Assembly: GCA_029210205.1 (NCBI GenBank)
Contig: JARGOD010000005.1
Location: 1-64,000, forward strand
Origin: Verrucomicrobiales bacterium
Lineage (GTDB): Bacteria; Verrucomicrobiota; Verrucomicrobiia; Verrucomicrobiales; DEV007
Direction: 5' to 3'
Length of the DNA: 64,000 nucleotides
Part shown: positions 53,760-62,500 of the stretch, piece by piece
Position numbering within the stretch: the stretch's first letter is position 1
Layout: the number at the start of each line of letters is the position of its first letter
Position numbers and translations under genes: made by a program
The notes under the pieces: generated by a model
The model's input: the letters and a program-made list of their open reading frames with translations, nothing else
The model's database searches: none
Told to the model about the DNA's origin: nothing

Positions 53760-54578
53760 TCAGCACATCTTCACCATATCTTTCACCAACTGAAAGTAGA
53801 GATAAAAAAGTCCGCGCCAGGAATATCGAAAAGTCCCCGCTTTTTCAGCTAATCGGATGAGTCCGGTCTCAAGATTGTAAGTGATTTGCCGGCCGGTCTC
53901 TCCTTGGATCAGTTCAGTCAAAGTTTCGGGGTCTTCTTCCACGAAATGAGTCGTTTCAAGAGACAGGCTATCCATCCAGTTTGAGTGAACTTCAAGAAGT
54001 TCGCTGAACGTTTCGGAGGCGGGAGACTGCCGGATTTGAACATCTGGAGCAGCCTTCATCGGATTGCTGAACGGAAGATTTGTCGTCCGATAAGTTGTTC
54101 CGTCTTCGCCACGCGAGGTGAGGGTCAGGCACCCCCAGGCGATCCCGTCCTGCTCGGTGAAACAAATGGCGGCCTGCCGCCGGTTCTCGGCGTGATAGAA
54201 GAGGCGATAAAATTGATTCATTCCGTCCCATTCCCAGCCGTTGTCAGAAACATACTCAAAGCCCTCTTCCTCAACCTCCTCAGTTAAATTTAAAAAATCG
54301 GGGAAGCGAGAGGTATTAGGTGGTGTCGCCTTTTCGAGCGTTTTGTCGACCGGGAGCCGGAGCTGACGGATGCGGGTGAGCAGCTCGACCCAAGGGAGGA
54401 GAAACCACATGAGCAGTCCTCCGAGACCGGCAATAATGTTTTCTGTCGGCAGGTAAAAAGCAAGAAAAGTGGCGGCGAGAATGCCGATCGCTCCCAGCTT
54501 GCGCAAAATCTTGTGCTGAAAGCTTCGCAGGCCGAAGGAAAAGGCGAGAACGCCGAGAATGATAAAAAGTTCACTCAT
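53760..54578 (-). CDS. membrane-anchored protein of unknown function
   Basis: A 272-aa protein with two or three hydrophobic segments in the first 65 residues and a soluble remainder of mixed strands and helices. I do not recognise the family. It lies 28 nt upstream of deoC in the same direction and may be co-transcribed, but nothing ties it to deoxyribose metabolism. Confidence 0.65.
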   Translation of the reverse strand: MSELFIILGVLAFSFGLRSFQHKILRKLGAIGILAATFLAFYLPTENIIAGLGGLLMWFLLPWVELLTRIRQLRLPVDKTLEKATPPNTSRFPDFLNLTEEVEEEGFEYVSDNGWEWDGMNQFYRLFYHAENRRQAAICFTEQDGIAWGCLTLTSRGEDGTTYRTTNLPFSNPMKAAPDVQIRQSPASETFSELLEVHSNWMDSLSLETTHFVEEDPETLTELIQGETGRQITYNLETGLIRLAEKAGTFRYSWRGLFYLYFQLVKDMVKMC

Positions 54579-54671
54579 GTGTCGAGTTCACGATACGACG
54601 TGACGATGCGGTGAGAAAGGGGAAATCCAAGTGGATTTGGGTGAGGAAGAAAGCGCGTAACGAACCTTGTT

Positions 54672-55319
54672 CTACTTTTTCCGTTTAAAAATCGCGACGT
54701 GGCGGTCGACCGATTTTCCCTCGGTGATGAGTTCGCGTGTCTCCGGATTGAACTCACTCTTAATCAATTCACCGCCTAGTCGCTGGATCGCTTCGAGTGC
54801 GAGCTGGTGCTCCTTGTCGAAGTAGCTCGTGATAATGAGGCGACCATCTTCATCGAGTTTGTTAAGCGCCTGGTCATAGATTTCCTCCCAGGTTTTCGCG
54901 CCGTTCCAATAGTTCTGATGACGCATGAAGACGAGGTCGAAGTCTTCCCCCAACTCTTCGTGTCCGTCGAGCTTGCTGGCGTCTCCGGTGAAAAAATCGC
55001 ATTCGCGGGTGCCGGGTTTACCCTGGAGTTTTTTCTTTCCCCCAAAGCGAAGATTCGCATCGGCGATCTCGCGGGCCCGGACATCGACACCGGTGAGCTT
55101 GACTAATCTCTCATCGCCGGGCTCTTTCAGGTCCGCGAGAAAATCGGTGAGGACTTCGGCTTCTCGGCAGTCTCCGCAGGCGAGATCGAGGATGCGGGCT
55201 TCGTCTTTTTTGGCAAGTCGGCGGCGGACCGCTTGCTCATCCCCTGAGGTAACTTTCCGCAGCATCTTTCGAAGCCGCTGGAGGTCTTCCTCGGTTTCCG
55301 CTTTGAAACGATCGGACAT
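54672..55319 (-). CDS. SAM-dependent methyltransferase
   Basis: A 215-aa class I methyltransferase. Motif I is ILDLACGDCREAEVL, with a GVDV segment in the next strand and DFDLVFMRHQNYW later. The substrate is unknown. The start at 55319 (MSDRFKAE) is chosen; a GTG at 55331 overlapping the stop of the DUF3500 gene would add four residues and couple the two. Confidence 0.82.
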   Translation of the reverse strand: MSDRFKAETEEDLQRLRKMLRKVTSGDEQAVRRRLAKKDEARILDLACGDCREAEVLTDFLADLKEPGDERLVKLTGVDVRAREIADANLRFGGKKKLQGKPGTRECDFFTGDASKLDGHEELGEDFDLVFMRHQNYWNGAKTWEEIYDQALNKLDEDGRLIITSYFDKEHQLALEAIQRLGGELIKSEFNPETRELITEGKSVDRHVAIFKRKK

Positions 55320-55327
55320 TTTGAATT

Positions 55328-56359
55328 TCACTCGGCAGCGTGATGCGCCTGATAGTGCTCTTTGAGAACATCACGTCCAAAGTCGCCAGAAAAATCGCGC
55401 CAGACAGCGTGAACGTGACTCGCGTTGTTTTGCGTGTTCGCGTATTCGAGGAGAAAGGTCGGACCCTGCACCCGGTAGTAGTGAGGCTCGCCTTTCTCGA
55501 TTCCACCGGCCCAGGCAAAGACGATCTTATCCATCCCTGCCTCTTTGATTGCGGCGAGGTCGTCTTTGGCCACTTCAGGACGGATCCGGTGCACGTAGGT
55601 GTGAATGAGATTTCGAAGCATCGGGCGCTGCTCTTTCGTGAGGTCACCCCAGGCGAGACCGGCGTCACCAAGCGAGCTGACGGTTGAGTCTGCTGAAGTC
55701 AGAATGTCGCGAGGAGCTTTTTCTTCCACGATTGTTTTTGCTCGCTGCTCGTTGGAGAGCGCTTTAATTAGTGTCCTTGCGACGTCCTCTTCGGCGGCAA
55801 GAACGCGGAGGCCTTTACGTGGGCCTTCCAGGATCTCGCCGGGATTTGAGGCAAAGAAGCTTGGCGTGCTGGAAACAACAGCTCCGTCAGCAATCGTGAA
55901 GTTCATCGAGAGGTGATGCCCTTCGAAACGCCAGCCCCAGGCCTTTGATCCGGGCTCGCCGAAGATAGAGACGTAATACATGAGGGTGTCGCGCTTCGCG
56001 TCATTTTCCAGTTCCCAGAGCACCTGCTCGAGGCTCATGATCTGAAGGGCAGTTAGATATCCCCGATGACTGAGTCCCGTGCTGAGAAGCCCGTAGGCAA
56101 GGTGGCGCTGGTCGCTGCTCATTGATTTCAGCGTTATCCCTCCCCGCATCTCTTCACCCTCGAAAGGTTTTGGAATGAAGTGCCAGTTTTCGCGCTCTTC
56201 GTTAGTCAGTTCAAAGGTTGCGAGATCCTTTTGCTCTTCGCTAAGCATGGAAAGCCAGAGTTTTGCGGCATCGGCCATTTCGGTGGCCGCTTCATGGGCC
56301 TTCAGCGGGGGTGCCAGAAGTAGCACAAGGAGGGCTGCACATAGAGGAAGTTTCATCAT
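55328..56359 (-). CDS. secreted DUF3500 family protein
   Basis: A 343-aa protein with a signal peptide (about 1-21). It matches the DUF3500 family in its blocks around GWRFEGHHLSMNF and in the late FAWAGGIEKGEPHYYRVQGP segment. Its function is not known. The frame opens 33 Arg-rich codons upstream, but the double ATG at 56354-56359 places the signal peptide at the N-terminus. Confidence 0.85.
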   Translation of the reverse strand: MMKLPLCAALLVLLLAPPLKAHEAATEMADAAKLWLSMLSEEQKDLATFELTNEERENWHFIPKPFEGEEMRGGITLKSMSSDQRHLAYGLLSTGLSHRGYLTALQIMSLEQVLWELENDAKRDTLMYYVSIFGEPGSKAWGWRFEGHHLSMNFTIADGAVVSSTPSFFASNPGEILEGPRKGLRVLAAEEDVARTLIKALSNEQRAKTIVEEKAPRDILTSADSTVSSLGDAGLAWGDLTKEQRPMLRNLIHTYVHRIRPEVAKDDLAAIKEAGMDKIVFAWAGGIEKGEPHYYRVQGPTFLLEYANTQNNASHVHAVWRDFSGDFGRDVLKEHYQAHHAAE

Positions 56360-56480
56360 GGCGCGTAGTAAGCCAAGGAAAGCGCGATAGGGCAAGGGCG
56401 TAATCAATGCCCTGATGTAACCGCTCGCAGGATTGCGTCGTCTTCTAAAGTGGCGCATTCTAAGATAGCCCGACCGGCCA

Positions 56481-57080
56481 ATGTTTTATTTCGAACCGAC
56501 AGAGACCCGATACAAAGTGGAGACCGATCTACCAGAAACTGAATGGGTCGCTCGCGCAAAGTCCGGGGATGAAGACGCGTTCCTTCGCCTCGCGACTCAC
56601 TACCGTGCCCGGGTATGGAAGACGGCATCGAGGTTTACCCGGTCCAGGAGTGAGTTGGAAGATCTCACGCAGGACCTGTTTTTGAAAATTTGGAAAGGTT
56701 TGTCGTCGTATCGTTCGGACGCCCCGTTTGAGCACTGGCTCATGAGAGTGACGGTACGGGGGTGCTACGATTTTTTGAGGAAAAATCGTCGTCGTCGTGA
56801 ACTCGAGCTACTCGTTGACCCACAGGAGAGCCGCGACAGCAGTGATTCACGTTCCGAAGCCGCCCGGTCCCGGCAGGAGGCATGGGAAATTGTTTCCCTG
56901 CTTCTTGAGCAGCTTGATGCGAAAGATCGGACGGTGATTACTTTGCTCGACCTTGAAGAGCACTCCGTCAAAGAGACGGCCGCTTTGACGGGCTGGAGCG
57001 AATCGAATGTGAAAGTGAGAGCACATCGGGCACGGAAGAAGATGAGGGCCCATTTTGATGACCTTGGATTGGAAAGATGA
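56481..57080 (+). CDS. ECF-type RNA polymerase sigma factor
   Basis: A 199-aa sigma-70 family protein with region 2 (about 30-95; LEDLTQDLFLKIWKGLSSY) and region 4 (about 130-190; VKETAALTGWSESNVKVRAHRARKK). It overlaps by 4 nt a small gene for a single-span membrane protein, followed by a membrane-anchored Spy/CnrX-like protein. This is the usual setting of an ECF sigma factor held by a membrane anti-sigma factor. The signal is unknown. Confidence 0.93.
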   Translation: MFYFEPTETRYKVETDLPETEWVARAKSGDEDAFLRLATHYRARVWKTASRFTRSRSELEDLTQDLFLKIWKGLSSYRSDAPFEHWLMRVTVRGCYDFLRKNRRRRELELLVDPQESRDSSDSRSEAARSRQEAWEIVSLLLEQLDAKDRTVITLLDLEEHSVKETAALTGWSESNVKVRAHRARKKMRAHFDDLGLER

Positions 57081-57373
57081 TGAAGACGAATACGCCATTG
57101 GAAACTCTGTTTGATGAGGCCCGGGGCCATGAGGCATTCGGTGAGCCGAATCCCTTCGGGTTTGAAACGCGTTTGCAATCAGCCATCGCCGAATCCGGTC
57201 TTTCCGGAATAGAAGTGATGGGCCGTCTCTCGTGGCAGTTCACGATTGTCTGCCTGCCCCTTTTGCTCACAGCTTCTTTATTGCTTGGATTCCAAAATTC
57301 CGGATTCCTTCCTGAAGGACTGGGAGGCGTGGTGTCGCAGTGGTCTCTTCTTATTCCCGTCGATATTTTTTAG
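57077..57373 (+). CDS. small membrane protein, candidate anti-sigma factor
   Basis: A 98-aa protein with a cytoplasmic N-terminal part of about 50 residues, one membrane span (about 54-71), and a short outer tail. Size, single span and its place between the sigma gene and a CpxP/CnrX-like gene match CnrY-type anti-sigma factors, though no sequence motif proves this. It overlaps the sigma gene (ATGA) and is 3 nt from the next gene. Confidence 0.7.
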   Translation: MMKTNTPLETLFDEARGHEAFGEPNPFGFETRLQSAIAESGLSGIEVMGRLSWQFTIVCLPLLLTASLLLGFQNSGFLPEGLGGVVSQWSLLIPVDIF

Positions 57374-57376
57374 GAC

Positions 57377-57799
57377 ATGGCCAAGCGTACAAAACTCAAG
57401 GCTGGTTGTGGCCTCGTTTCGGTCTTCTTCGTGGGCGCGCTTTGCGGGGCCCTTGTCCTATTCTTCATTCTCGTGAAAGTGATTCCGTTGAGCGAAGGAT
57501 GGCGTGACGAAGAATCAAAGGAGTTCGTCCTGAACCACCTTGCCAATCGCCTGAAGCTGACCGAAGCGCAGATCGAGCAGATTCGCCCGATTACTTTTTC
57601 AGCTCTCGATGAGCGTTATGAGCACCGGAAGCGCTATGTCGATTCAGACGTTGAGATTACAGGGCGCGCCTTTGAGGAAATCTGCGAAGTCCTCGAGAAC
57701 GAACAGGTAGAAAAAGCAGAGAAAATATTCGAGCGGTGGAAGCAGAGCAAAGAACGCTTTCTGATCGGGAATGAGGTGAAAGCGAGCCTCGAAAACTGA
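57377..57799 (+). CDS. membrane-anchored Spy/CnrX-like sensor candidate
   Basis: A 140-aa protein with an N-terminal anchor (about 12-36) and a helical periplasmic part rich in Glu, Arg and Lys. The LANRLKLTEAQIEQIRPI pattern is like the first helix pair of Spy/CpxP/CnrX proteins, which sense metals or misfolded proteins. Only two His residues are present in the outer part, fewer than in CnrX. It completes an apparent sigma/anti-sigma/sensor trio. Confidence 0.7.
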   Translation: MAKRTKLKAGCGLVSVFFVGALCGALVLFFILVKVIPLSEGWRDEESKEFVLNHLANRLKLTEAQIEQIRPITFSALDERYEHRKRYVDSDVEITGRAFEEICEVLENEQVEKAEKIFERWKQSKERFLIGNEVKASLEN

Positions 57800-57817
57800 C
57801 CCGTTTATCCGTTCCTG

Positions 57818-58264
57818 CTAGCTCCAACTGATCTCTGTTTTCACAGAACGGGCGAGAAAGCACTCATGATGGGCTTTTTGGTGGAGCGTTTCGATTTGCT
57901 CGGTTGTCGGCTGCTTTTCGCCTGAGAAAACGATCTCCGGATTCATCTCCAATTTCGCGAGCCATGGTTTGCCGTCATCGGCTTTCGCGAGATGGCCCAC
58001 GGCGTTGTCTAGATAGGAATCAACGACAAACCCACTCATCGAAGCAATCGCAAGAAAGGTCAGCATGTGACAACTCGTGAGTGCTGCGGAAAAGGCTTCC
58101 TCGGGATCGGTGCAGTCCGCATCTCCCTCATAATCGGGTGCGGCGGAGGCGCGAAGTGACTGGCTGCTGCGGGGAAACGTCCATTGATGAGCTCTCGGGT
58201 ATTCTTTATAGCCGAAACCATGATCGCCGCGTTTCCATTCAAGAGTAGTCTTATGTTCGCTCAT
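57818..58264 (-). CDS. OsmC family peroxidase-like protein
   Basis: A 148-aa protein of the OsmC/Ohr fold. One redox cysteine (DCTDPEE) precedes the long helix and the second lies in the ALTSCHMLTFLA helix, the normal arrangement for reduction of organic hydroperoxides. The start at 58264 (MSEHKTTLEWKRG) fits the family; 18 further codons are open upstream. It is convergent with the sigma-factor operon. Confidence 0.9.
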   Translation of the reverse strand: MSEHKTTLEWKRGDHGFGYKEYPRAHQWTFPRSSQSLRASAAPDYEGDADCTDPEEAFSAALTSCHMLTFLAIASMSGFVVDSYLDNAVGHLAKADDGKPWLAKLEMNPEIVFSGEKQPTTEQIETLHQKAHHECFLARSVKTEISWS

Positions 58265-58377
58265 GAGTAGTGCTTCGGGGAAAAATGGACGGAGATCAAC
58301 GTGATTTCCATATTTCACGTCGCAATGTTATTCGCTGATTTCGGTGGCGGGGAAAGACGGGAGTGCTAGGATTTTCC

Positions 58378-59109
58378 ATGCAGAAATTCCCTCCGATCTA
58401 CCTGCTTAGCCTTTTCTGCCTGCTCTCATCGGTGCTTAATGCCGATCAGATTTCCGAGCGCTTTGAGAAAGAGGTCTCAGAGACGGTTGCTCTTGACTAC
58501 CTGCTCTCGATTCCGGATGGCTACAATGCGACAGAATCAGGCGATTGGCCGCTCGTCATTTTTCTGCATGGGGCCGGGGAACGGGGAAGCGATCTTTCCA
58601 AGGTAGCGGTTCACGGGCCGCCAAAACTCGTTGCTGAGGGTACTGAATTTCCTTTCATTCTGGCCTCTCCCCAGTGTCCGGAGAACGAGTGGTGGACCGA
58701 GCAGCCGGTTCTGAGATTAATTGATCATCTTGAAGCCACCTATCGAATAGATTCCTCTCGAATTTATCTTACCGGGTTGAGTATGGGCGGCTATGGAACC
58801 TGGCATTTTGCCTGTGAGGAGCCGGAGCGTTTTGCAGCGATTGCGCCCGTTTGCGGAGGAGGGGTGCCTTATAAAATGAGGTGGATTAAAAGCCTGCCGA
58901 TATGGGCTTTTCACGGCGACGAAGACAGCGTGGTTCCGCTTGAGGAGTCTACCCGGCTCATCGATGCATTGAAGCGGAAAGGTAACGAAGAGGTAAAGCT
59001 CACGATTTATCCAGAAACGGGGCATGATTCCTGGACTCCTACGTATAACAACCCGGAACTCTTCTCTTGGATGCTTTCGCATCAGCGGAAAGAGGCCTCT
59101 GCCAACTGA
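58378..59109 (+). CDS. secreted alpha/beta hydrolase (LpqC/PHB-depolymerase-like)
   Basis: A 243-aa protein with a signal peptide (about 1-22). It has the HGAGERG oxyanion block, the nucleophile serine in GLSMGGYGTW, an Asp in HGDEDSVVP and a His in GHDSWTP, matching the prolyl-oligopeptidase-like esterase family common in PVC bacteria. The substrate is unknown. The metallophosphoesterase gene follows 9 nt later. Confidence 0.88.
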   Translation: MQKFPPIYLLSLFCLLSSVLNADQISERFEKEVSETVALDYLLSIPDGYNATESGDWPLVIFLHGAGERGSDLSKVAVHGPPKLVAEGTEFPFILASPQCPENEWWTEQPVLRLIDHLEATYRIDSSRIYLTGLSMGGYGTWHFACEEPERFAAIAPVCGGGVPYKMRWIKSLPIWAFHGDEDSVVPLEESTRLIDALKRKGNEEVKLTIYPETGHDSWTPTYNNPELFSWMLSHQRKEASAN

Positions 59110-59118
59110 TTCGAAACC

Positions 59119-59925
59119 GTGTTGGAAGTCATCCATATCAGCGATACACACTTCGGCCCGGACCGGTCTCTGGACATCCGCGGTGCAAATACTTGTGCCC
59201 GCGCTGAGGCGCTGGTGAAGGCAATTAATGAGCTACCGTTCGAACCCGACTTTATTGTTCACACGGGAGATGTGGCAAATGACCCCGATATCAGCGCCTA
59301 CACTCTCGCTCAAGAGGTTTTGTCCGATCTCAAACCACCGATTTATTACGCAACGGGGAATCATGATAATGTTCCCATGATGAGAGAGAAGCTGATTTTT
59401 GGTGAGCATGTTCCTCTGATCGGCGATTCAGCGAATCAACTTTGCTACCGCATAGGAGGAGTGGTCGCAGAAAAAGTTCAGTTCTATGTTTTAGACGGTT
59501 GGGTGCCCCCGGAAGAAGGGCCTCACGGGTTTTTGAGTGAGAATCAAATCGAGGCTGTCCTCGCCGACATTTCGGGAGATAAACCAGTCGCTGTTTTTCT
59601 TCATTATCCTTTGGTGCCTGTGGGATCGAAATGGATCGACGAACGGTTGCTGACGCGGAACGGCGTTGATTTCCAAAATAAGCTTCTCGCGGCTGCAGGG
59701 AGCAAGCTTAGGGGCATATTCACCGGCCACCTTCATCGCGAGCTCAAGCTATTCCACGAAGGTGTTTTCCACTCGGGAGTTTCCAGTCCCGCCTGCGAAT
59801 TCACAGCTGGTCCGATTGATGATTTTTGTGATTTTTTGCCCGGTGGACCAATCCCATTCAATCATGTCACTTTTACCGAAGAGGCCACTCTCGTGAAGGG
59901 TTACTCGATCCCTTTCGAAGCGTGA
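59119..59925 (+). CDS. metallophosphoesterase (CpdA-like)
   Basis: A 268-aa two-metal phosphoesterase. The ligands lie in HISDTHFG, HTGDVAN, GNHDN, the HYPL segment and GHLH, the full set for this fold; the order recalls cyclic-nucleotide phosphodiesterase CpdA. The start is GTG at 59119; no ATG in frame is near. One base separates its stop from the next gene, so the three genes 58378-61081 are probably one operon. Confidence 0.92.
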   Translation: MLEVIHISDTHFGPDRSLDIRGANTCARAEALVKAINELPFEPDFIVHTGDVANDPDISAYTLAQEVLSDLKPPIYYATGNHDNVPMMREKLIFGEHVPLIGDSANQLCYRIGGVVAEKVQFYVLDGWVPPEEGPHGFLSENQIEAVLADISGDKPVAVFLHYPLVPVGSKWIDERLLTRNGVDFQNKLLAAAGSKLRGIFTGHLHRELKLFHEGVFHSGVSSPACEFTAGPIDDFCDFLPGGPIPFNHVTFTEEATLVKGYSIPFEA

Positions 59926-59926
59926 G

Positions 59927-61081
59927 ATGAAACGGGCTGTTCTCGTCTTCCTCAAGCTACCGGAAGTGGGGCGCGTCAAAACACGGCTTGCTCGCGGTAT
60001 CGGCGACGAGGAAACTTTGATTGCCTATCGACAGATGGTGGCGCGAGTTTTTGAGCAATGTAGAAACAGTCGCTGCGAATTACTCGCGATAGCTTTCGAT
60101 CCTGCTGACAAAGAGACCGAAGTTCGTTCCTGGCTCGCCCCATACCTGAAAGGGTTCACAGGTAAGGCCCTCTGGATACCCCAGATCGAGAGTGATTTAG
60201 GCGGGAGGCTTGAAGCTGCCGCCGGAATGGTATTCGAAGAGGAGCCAGACCTTACTTTGAGCATCATTGGAACCGATTGCGTTGGTTTGGATCAGGGGAT
60301 TTTTGAAGAAGTGAGCCGCAGTTTGGACTCCGGAGTCGATGTCGTCTTCGGACCGAGCGAAGATGGCGGCTACTATTTGGTCGCAATGAAGTCACTGCAG
60401 CCATGTCTCTTTCGCGACATTCCCTGGAGCGTTTCGACAACTCTTGAAGCGAGCCTTGCCGCAGCGGATCTGGCCAAGCTGAAGACTCATCTCTTGCCCT
60501 CAAGGGTCGACGTCGATACCTCTGCAGAATGGCATCAAGTGAGTGCCCTCGTGAGCCAGAGAACGTGTGTCTTTTTTGATCGTGATGGAGTGGTGAATAG
60601 CTCTCCGGGGGAAGGATATGTGCTGAATGCAGAGGAATTCCATCTCAATCCGGGCATTCCTGAGGCTCTGGCATGGCTGAAAATGAACGGTTGGCTTGCG
60701 ATTCTTGTGACGAGTCAAAAAGGAGTTGGGAAAAAGCTCATGACGGCAAGCCAACTGAACGAGATTCACGAAAAAATGCAGCGGGAACTAGCGAAGAGTG
60801 GCGCTAACTTTGATGGGATTTATGCCTACACAGGCACGGATGAATGTCCTTTCCCACCAAAACCGGATCCAGGGATGGTGTTGTCTGCTGCTGAAAGCTT
60901 TTTCATCGACCTTCGTCAATCATGGATGATCGGTGATGCCGACCGTGATATCGAAATGGGAAAGGCTGCAGGTCTTGCTGGAACCATTCGGATCAAGGGC
61001 GAAAAGGCGATCGGTATCAAAGCAGATCACACCTTGAGTGAGACTGGTGAAATTATTAATTTATTTGAAAAACTTTTATAA
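59927..61081 (+). CDS. DUF2064 glycosyltransferase-like and HAD phosphatase fusion
   Basis: A 384-aa protein made of two parts. Residues 1-205 are a DUF2064/TIGR04282 nucleotidyl- or glycosyltransferase-like domain (KLPEVGRVKTRLA, SIIGTDCVGL, FGPSEDGGYYLVA). Residues 212-384 are a HAD-IIIA phosphatase of the GmhB/HisB type: D218 and D220 in DRDG, T262, K312 and D337 with D341 in GDADRD. The zinc loop of GmhB is reduced to one Cys (C307). All four HAD motifs are intact, so the phosphatase should work. A combined sugar-phosphate and transferase role is an inference. Confidence 0.87.
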   Translation: MKRAVLVFLKLPEVGRVKTRLARGIGDEETLIAYRQMVARVFEQCRNSRCELLAIAFDPADKETEVRSWLAPYLKGFTGKALWIPQIESDLGGRLEAAAGMVFEEEPDLTLSIIGTDCVGLDQGIFEEVSRSLDSGVDVVFGPSEDGGYYLVAMKSLQPCLFRDIPWSVSTTLEASLAAADLAKLKTHLLPSRVDVDTSAEWHQVSALVSQRTCVFFDRDGVVNSSPGEGYVLNAEEFHLNPGIPEALAWLKMNGWLAILVTSQKGVGKKLMTASQLNEIHEKMQRELAKSGANFDGIYAYTGTDECPFPPKPDPGMVLSAAESFFIDLRQSWMIGDADRDIEMGKAAGLAGTIRIKGEKAIGIKADHTLSETGEIINLFEKLL

Positions 61082-61193
61082 TTCTGAAAATTTAAATTCT
61101 GACTGGCTTTTACATGCCGAATGAATAGAGTAAGTTTTCGAATCCCTGTAGCGGTTCTCAATGATACGGCGACCGCACAACCTCTAGTATTCC

Positions 61194-62495
61194 ATGGCAA
61201 GAGCGTCCAACCTCACGATGTGTTCCTTCTGCGGCAAGAGCCATGCAGAAGTCAAAAAGCTGATTGCCGGTCCCGGGGTCTATATCTGCGATGGTTGCAT
61301 CAACGTCTGTCAGGGAATTCTTGAGAAAGAGCTTCATGAGGATGAAGAAGAGGTTTCGACTGAACTCAGCGTGCCGAAGCCGAAAGATCTCCTCGGGCAA
61401 CTCGATCAGTATGTGATCGGACAGGAGCATGCGAAAAAAGTCCTCTCGGTTGCGGTTCATAACCACTACAAAAGACTCCAACAGTTTTCTGCGCCGGCGA
61501 AAATCCGTGCGCACGGGAAGTTTTCTGAGTTCGAGGATGTCGAAATCGAGAAGAGTAACATCCTCCTGATCGGCCCGACCGGTTCGGGAAAGACCCTTCT
61601 CGCAAAAACGCTCGCCAAGGTCCTGAATGTCCCATTCTGTATTGCGGATGCGACGACATTGACCGAAGCGGGTTATGTCGGAGAAGACGTCGAAAACATC
61701 ATTCTCCGCCTCCTCCAATCGGCCGACTATGACGTGAAGCGTGCCGAGATGGGCATCATCTACATCGATGAGATCGATAAAATTGGCCGGAAGACGGAGA
61801 ATGTCAGTATCACCCGCGATGTCTCTGGAGAAGGAGTTCAGCAGGCTTTGCTGAAGATGCTCGAAGGAACCGTCTGCAATGTTCCCCCACAGGGTGGCCG
61901 CAAGCACCCGCAGCAGGAATATATCCAGGTGAATACCGAGAAGATCCTCTTCGTGTGCGGTGGCGCTTTCGTCGGTCTCGAAGAGATCGTGGGGCGTCGT
62001 CTCGGGAAAAAGGTGCTCGGCTTTGGCGAGGAAACCACCACGGTGGCAAGCGAGAGCGACATCGAGAAGCAGCTCCGCAACGTTTCACCTGAAGACCTTC
62101 ACGGGTTCGGATTGATCCCGGAATTTGTCGGACGCCTTCCGGTTGTTTCGACCCTTCGCCCTCTCAAGATTGCTGAGCTCATTCACGTGCTCACCGAGCC
62201 CAAGAACGCGATGGTGAAGCAATACAGTAAGCTCCTCGCGATGGATGGTGTCGATCTCGACATCACCGAGGACGGTCTCGAAGCGATGGCCGAAGAAGCG
62301 ATTGATCGGGGCACTGGCGCCCGCGCCCTGCGCTCGATTTTCGAAAAGCTCATGCTCGAAGTCATGTATGACGCCCCGAGCCTCGATGGATTTACTCAGG
62401 TCACGGTCGACCGCGAAGTCGTCGAAGGAAGGAAAGAGCCTAAAGTCGTGAAGCAGAAGAAGAAAGCTTCTGACGACGAAGCTGCCGCGGCATAG
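61194..62495 (+). CDS. clpX: ATP-dependent Clp protease ATP-binding subunit ClpX
   Basis: ClpX unfolds tagged proteins and feeds them to the ClpP peptidase. The 433-aa protein has the C4 zinc domain (C10, C13, C32, C35), Walker A GPTGSGKT (127-134), the GYVGEDVE pore loop, the RKHPQQEY block and a VLGFG loop that corresponds to the IGF loop that docks on ClpP. It stands alone: clpP and tig, usual neighbours, are absent, so ClpP must be encoded elsewhere. Confidence 0.97.
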   Translation: MARASNLTMCSFCGKSHAEVKKLIAGPGVYICDGCINVCQGILEKELHEDEEEVSTELSVPKPKDLLGQLDQYVIGQEHAKKVLSVAVHNHYKRLQQFSAPAKIRAHGKFSEFEDVEIEKSNILLIGPTGSGKTLLAKTLAKVLNVPFCIADATTLTEAGYVGEDVENIILRLLQSADYDVKRAEMGIIYIDEIDKIGRKTENVSITRDVSGEGVQQALLKMLEGTVCNVPPQGGRKHPQQEYIQVNTEKILFVCGGAFVGLEEIVGRRLGKKVLGFGEETTTVASESDIEKQLRNVSPEDLHGFGLIPEFVGRLPVVSTLRPLKIAELIHVLTEPKNAMVKQYSKLLAMDGVDLDITEDGLEAMAEEAIDRGTGARALRSIFEKLMLEVMYDAPSLDGFTQVTVDREVVEGRKEPKVVKQKKKASDDEAAAA

Positions 62496-62500
62496 GGCGG

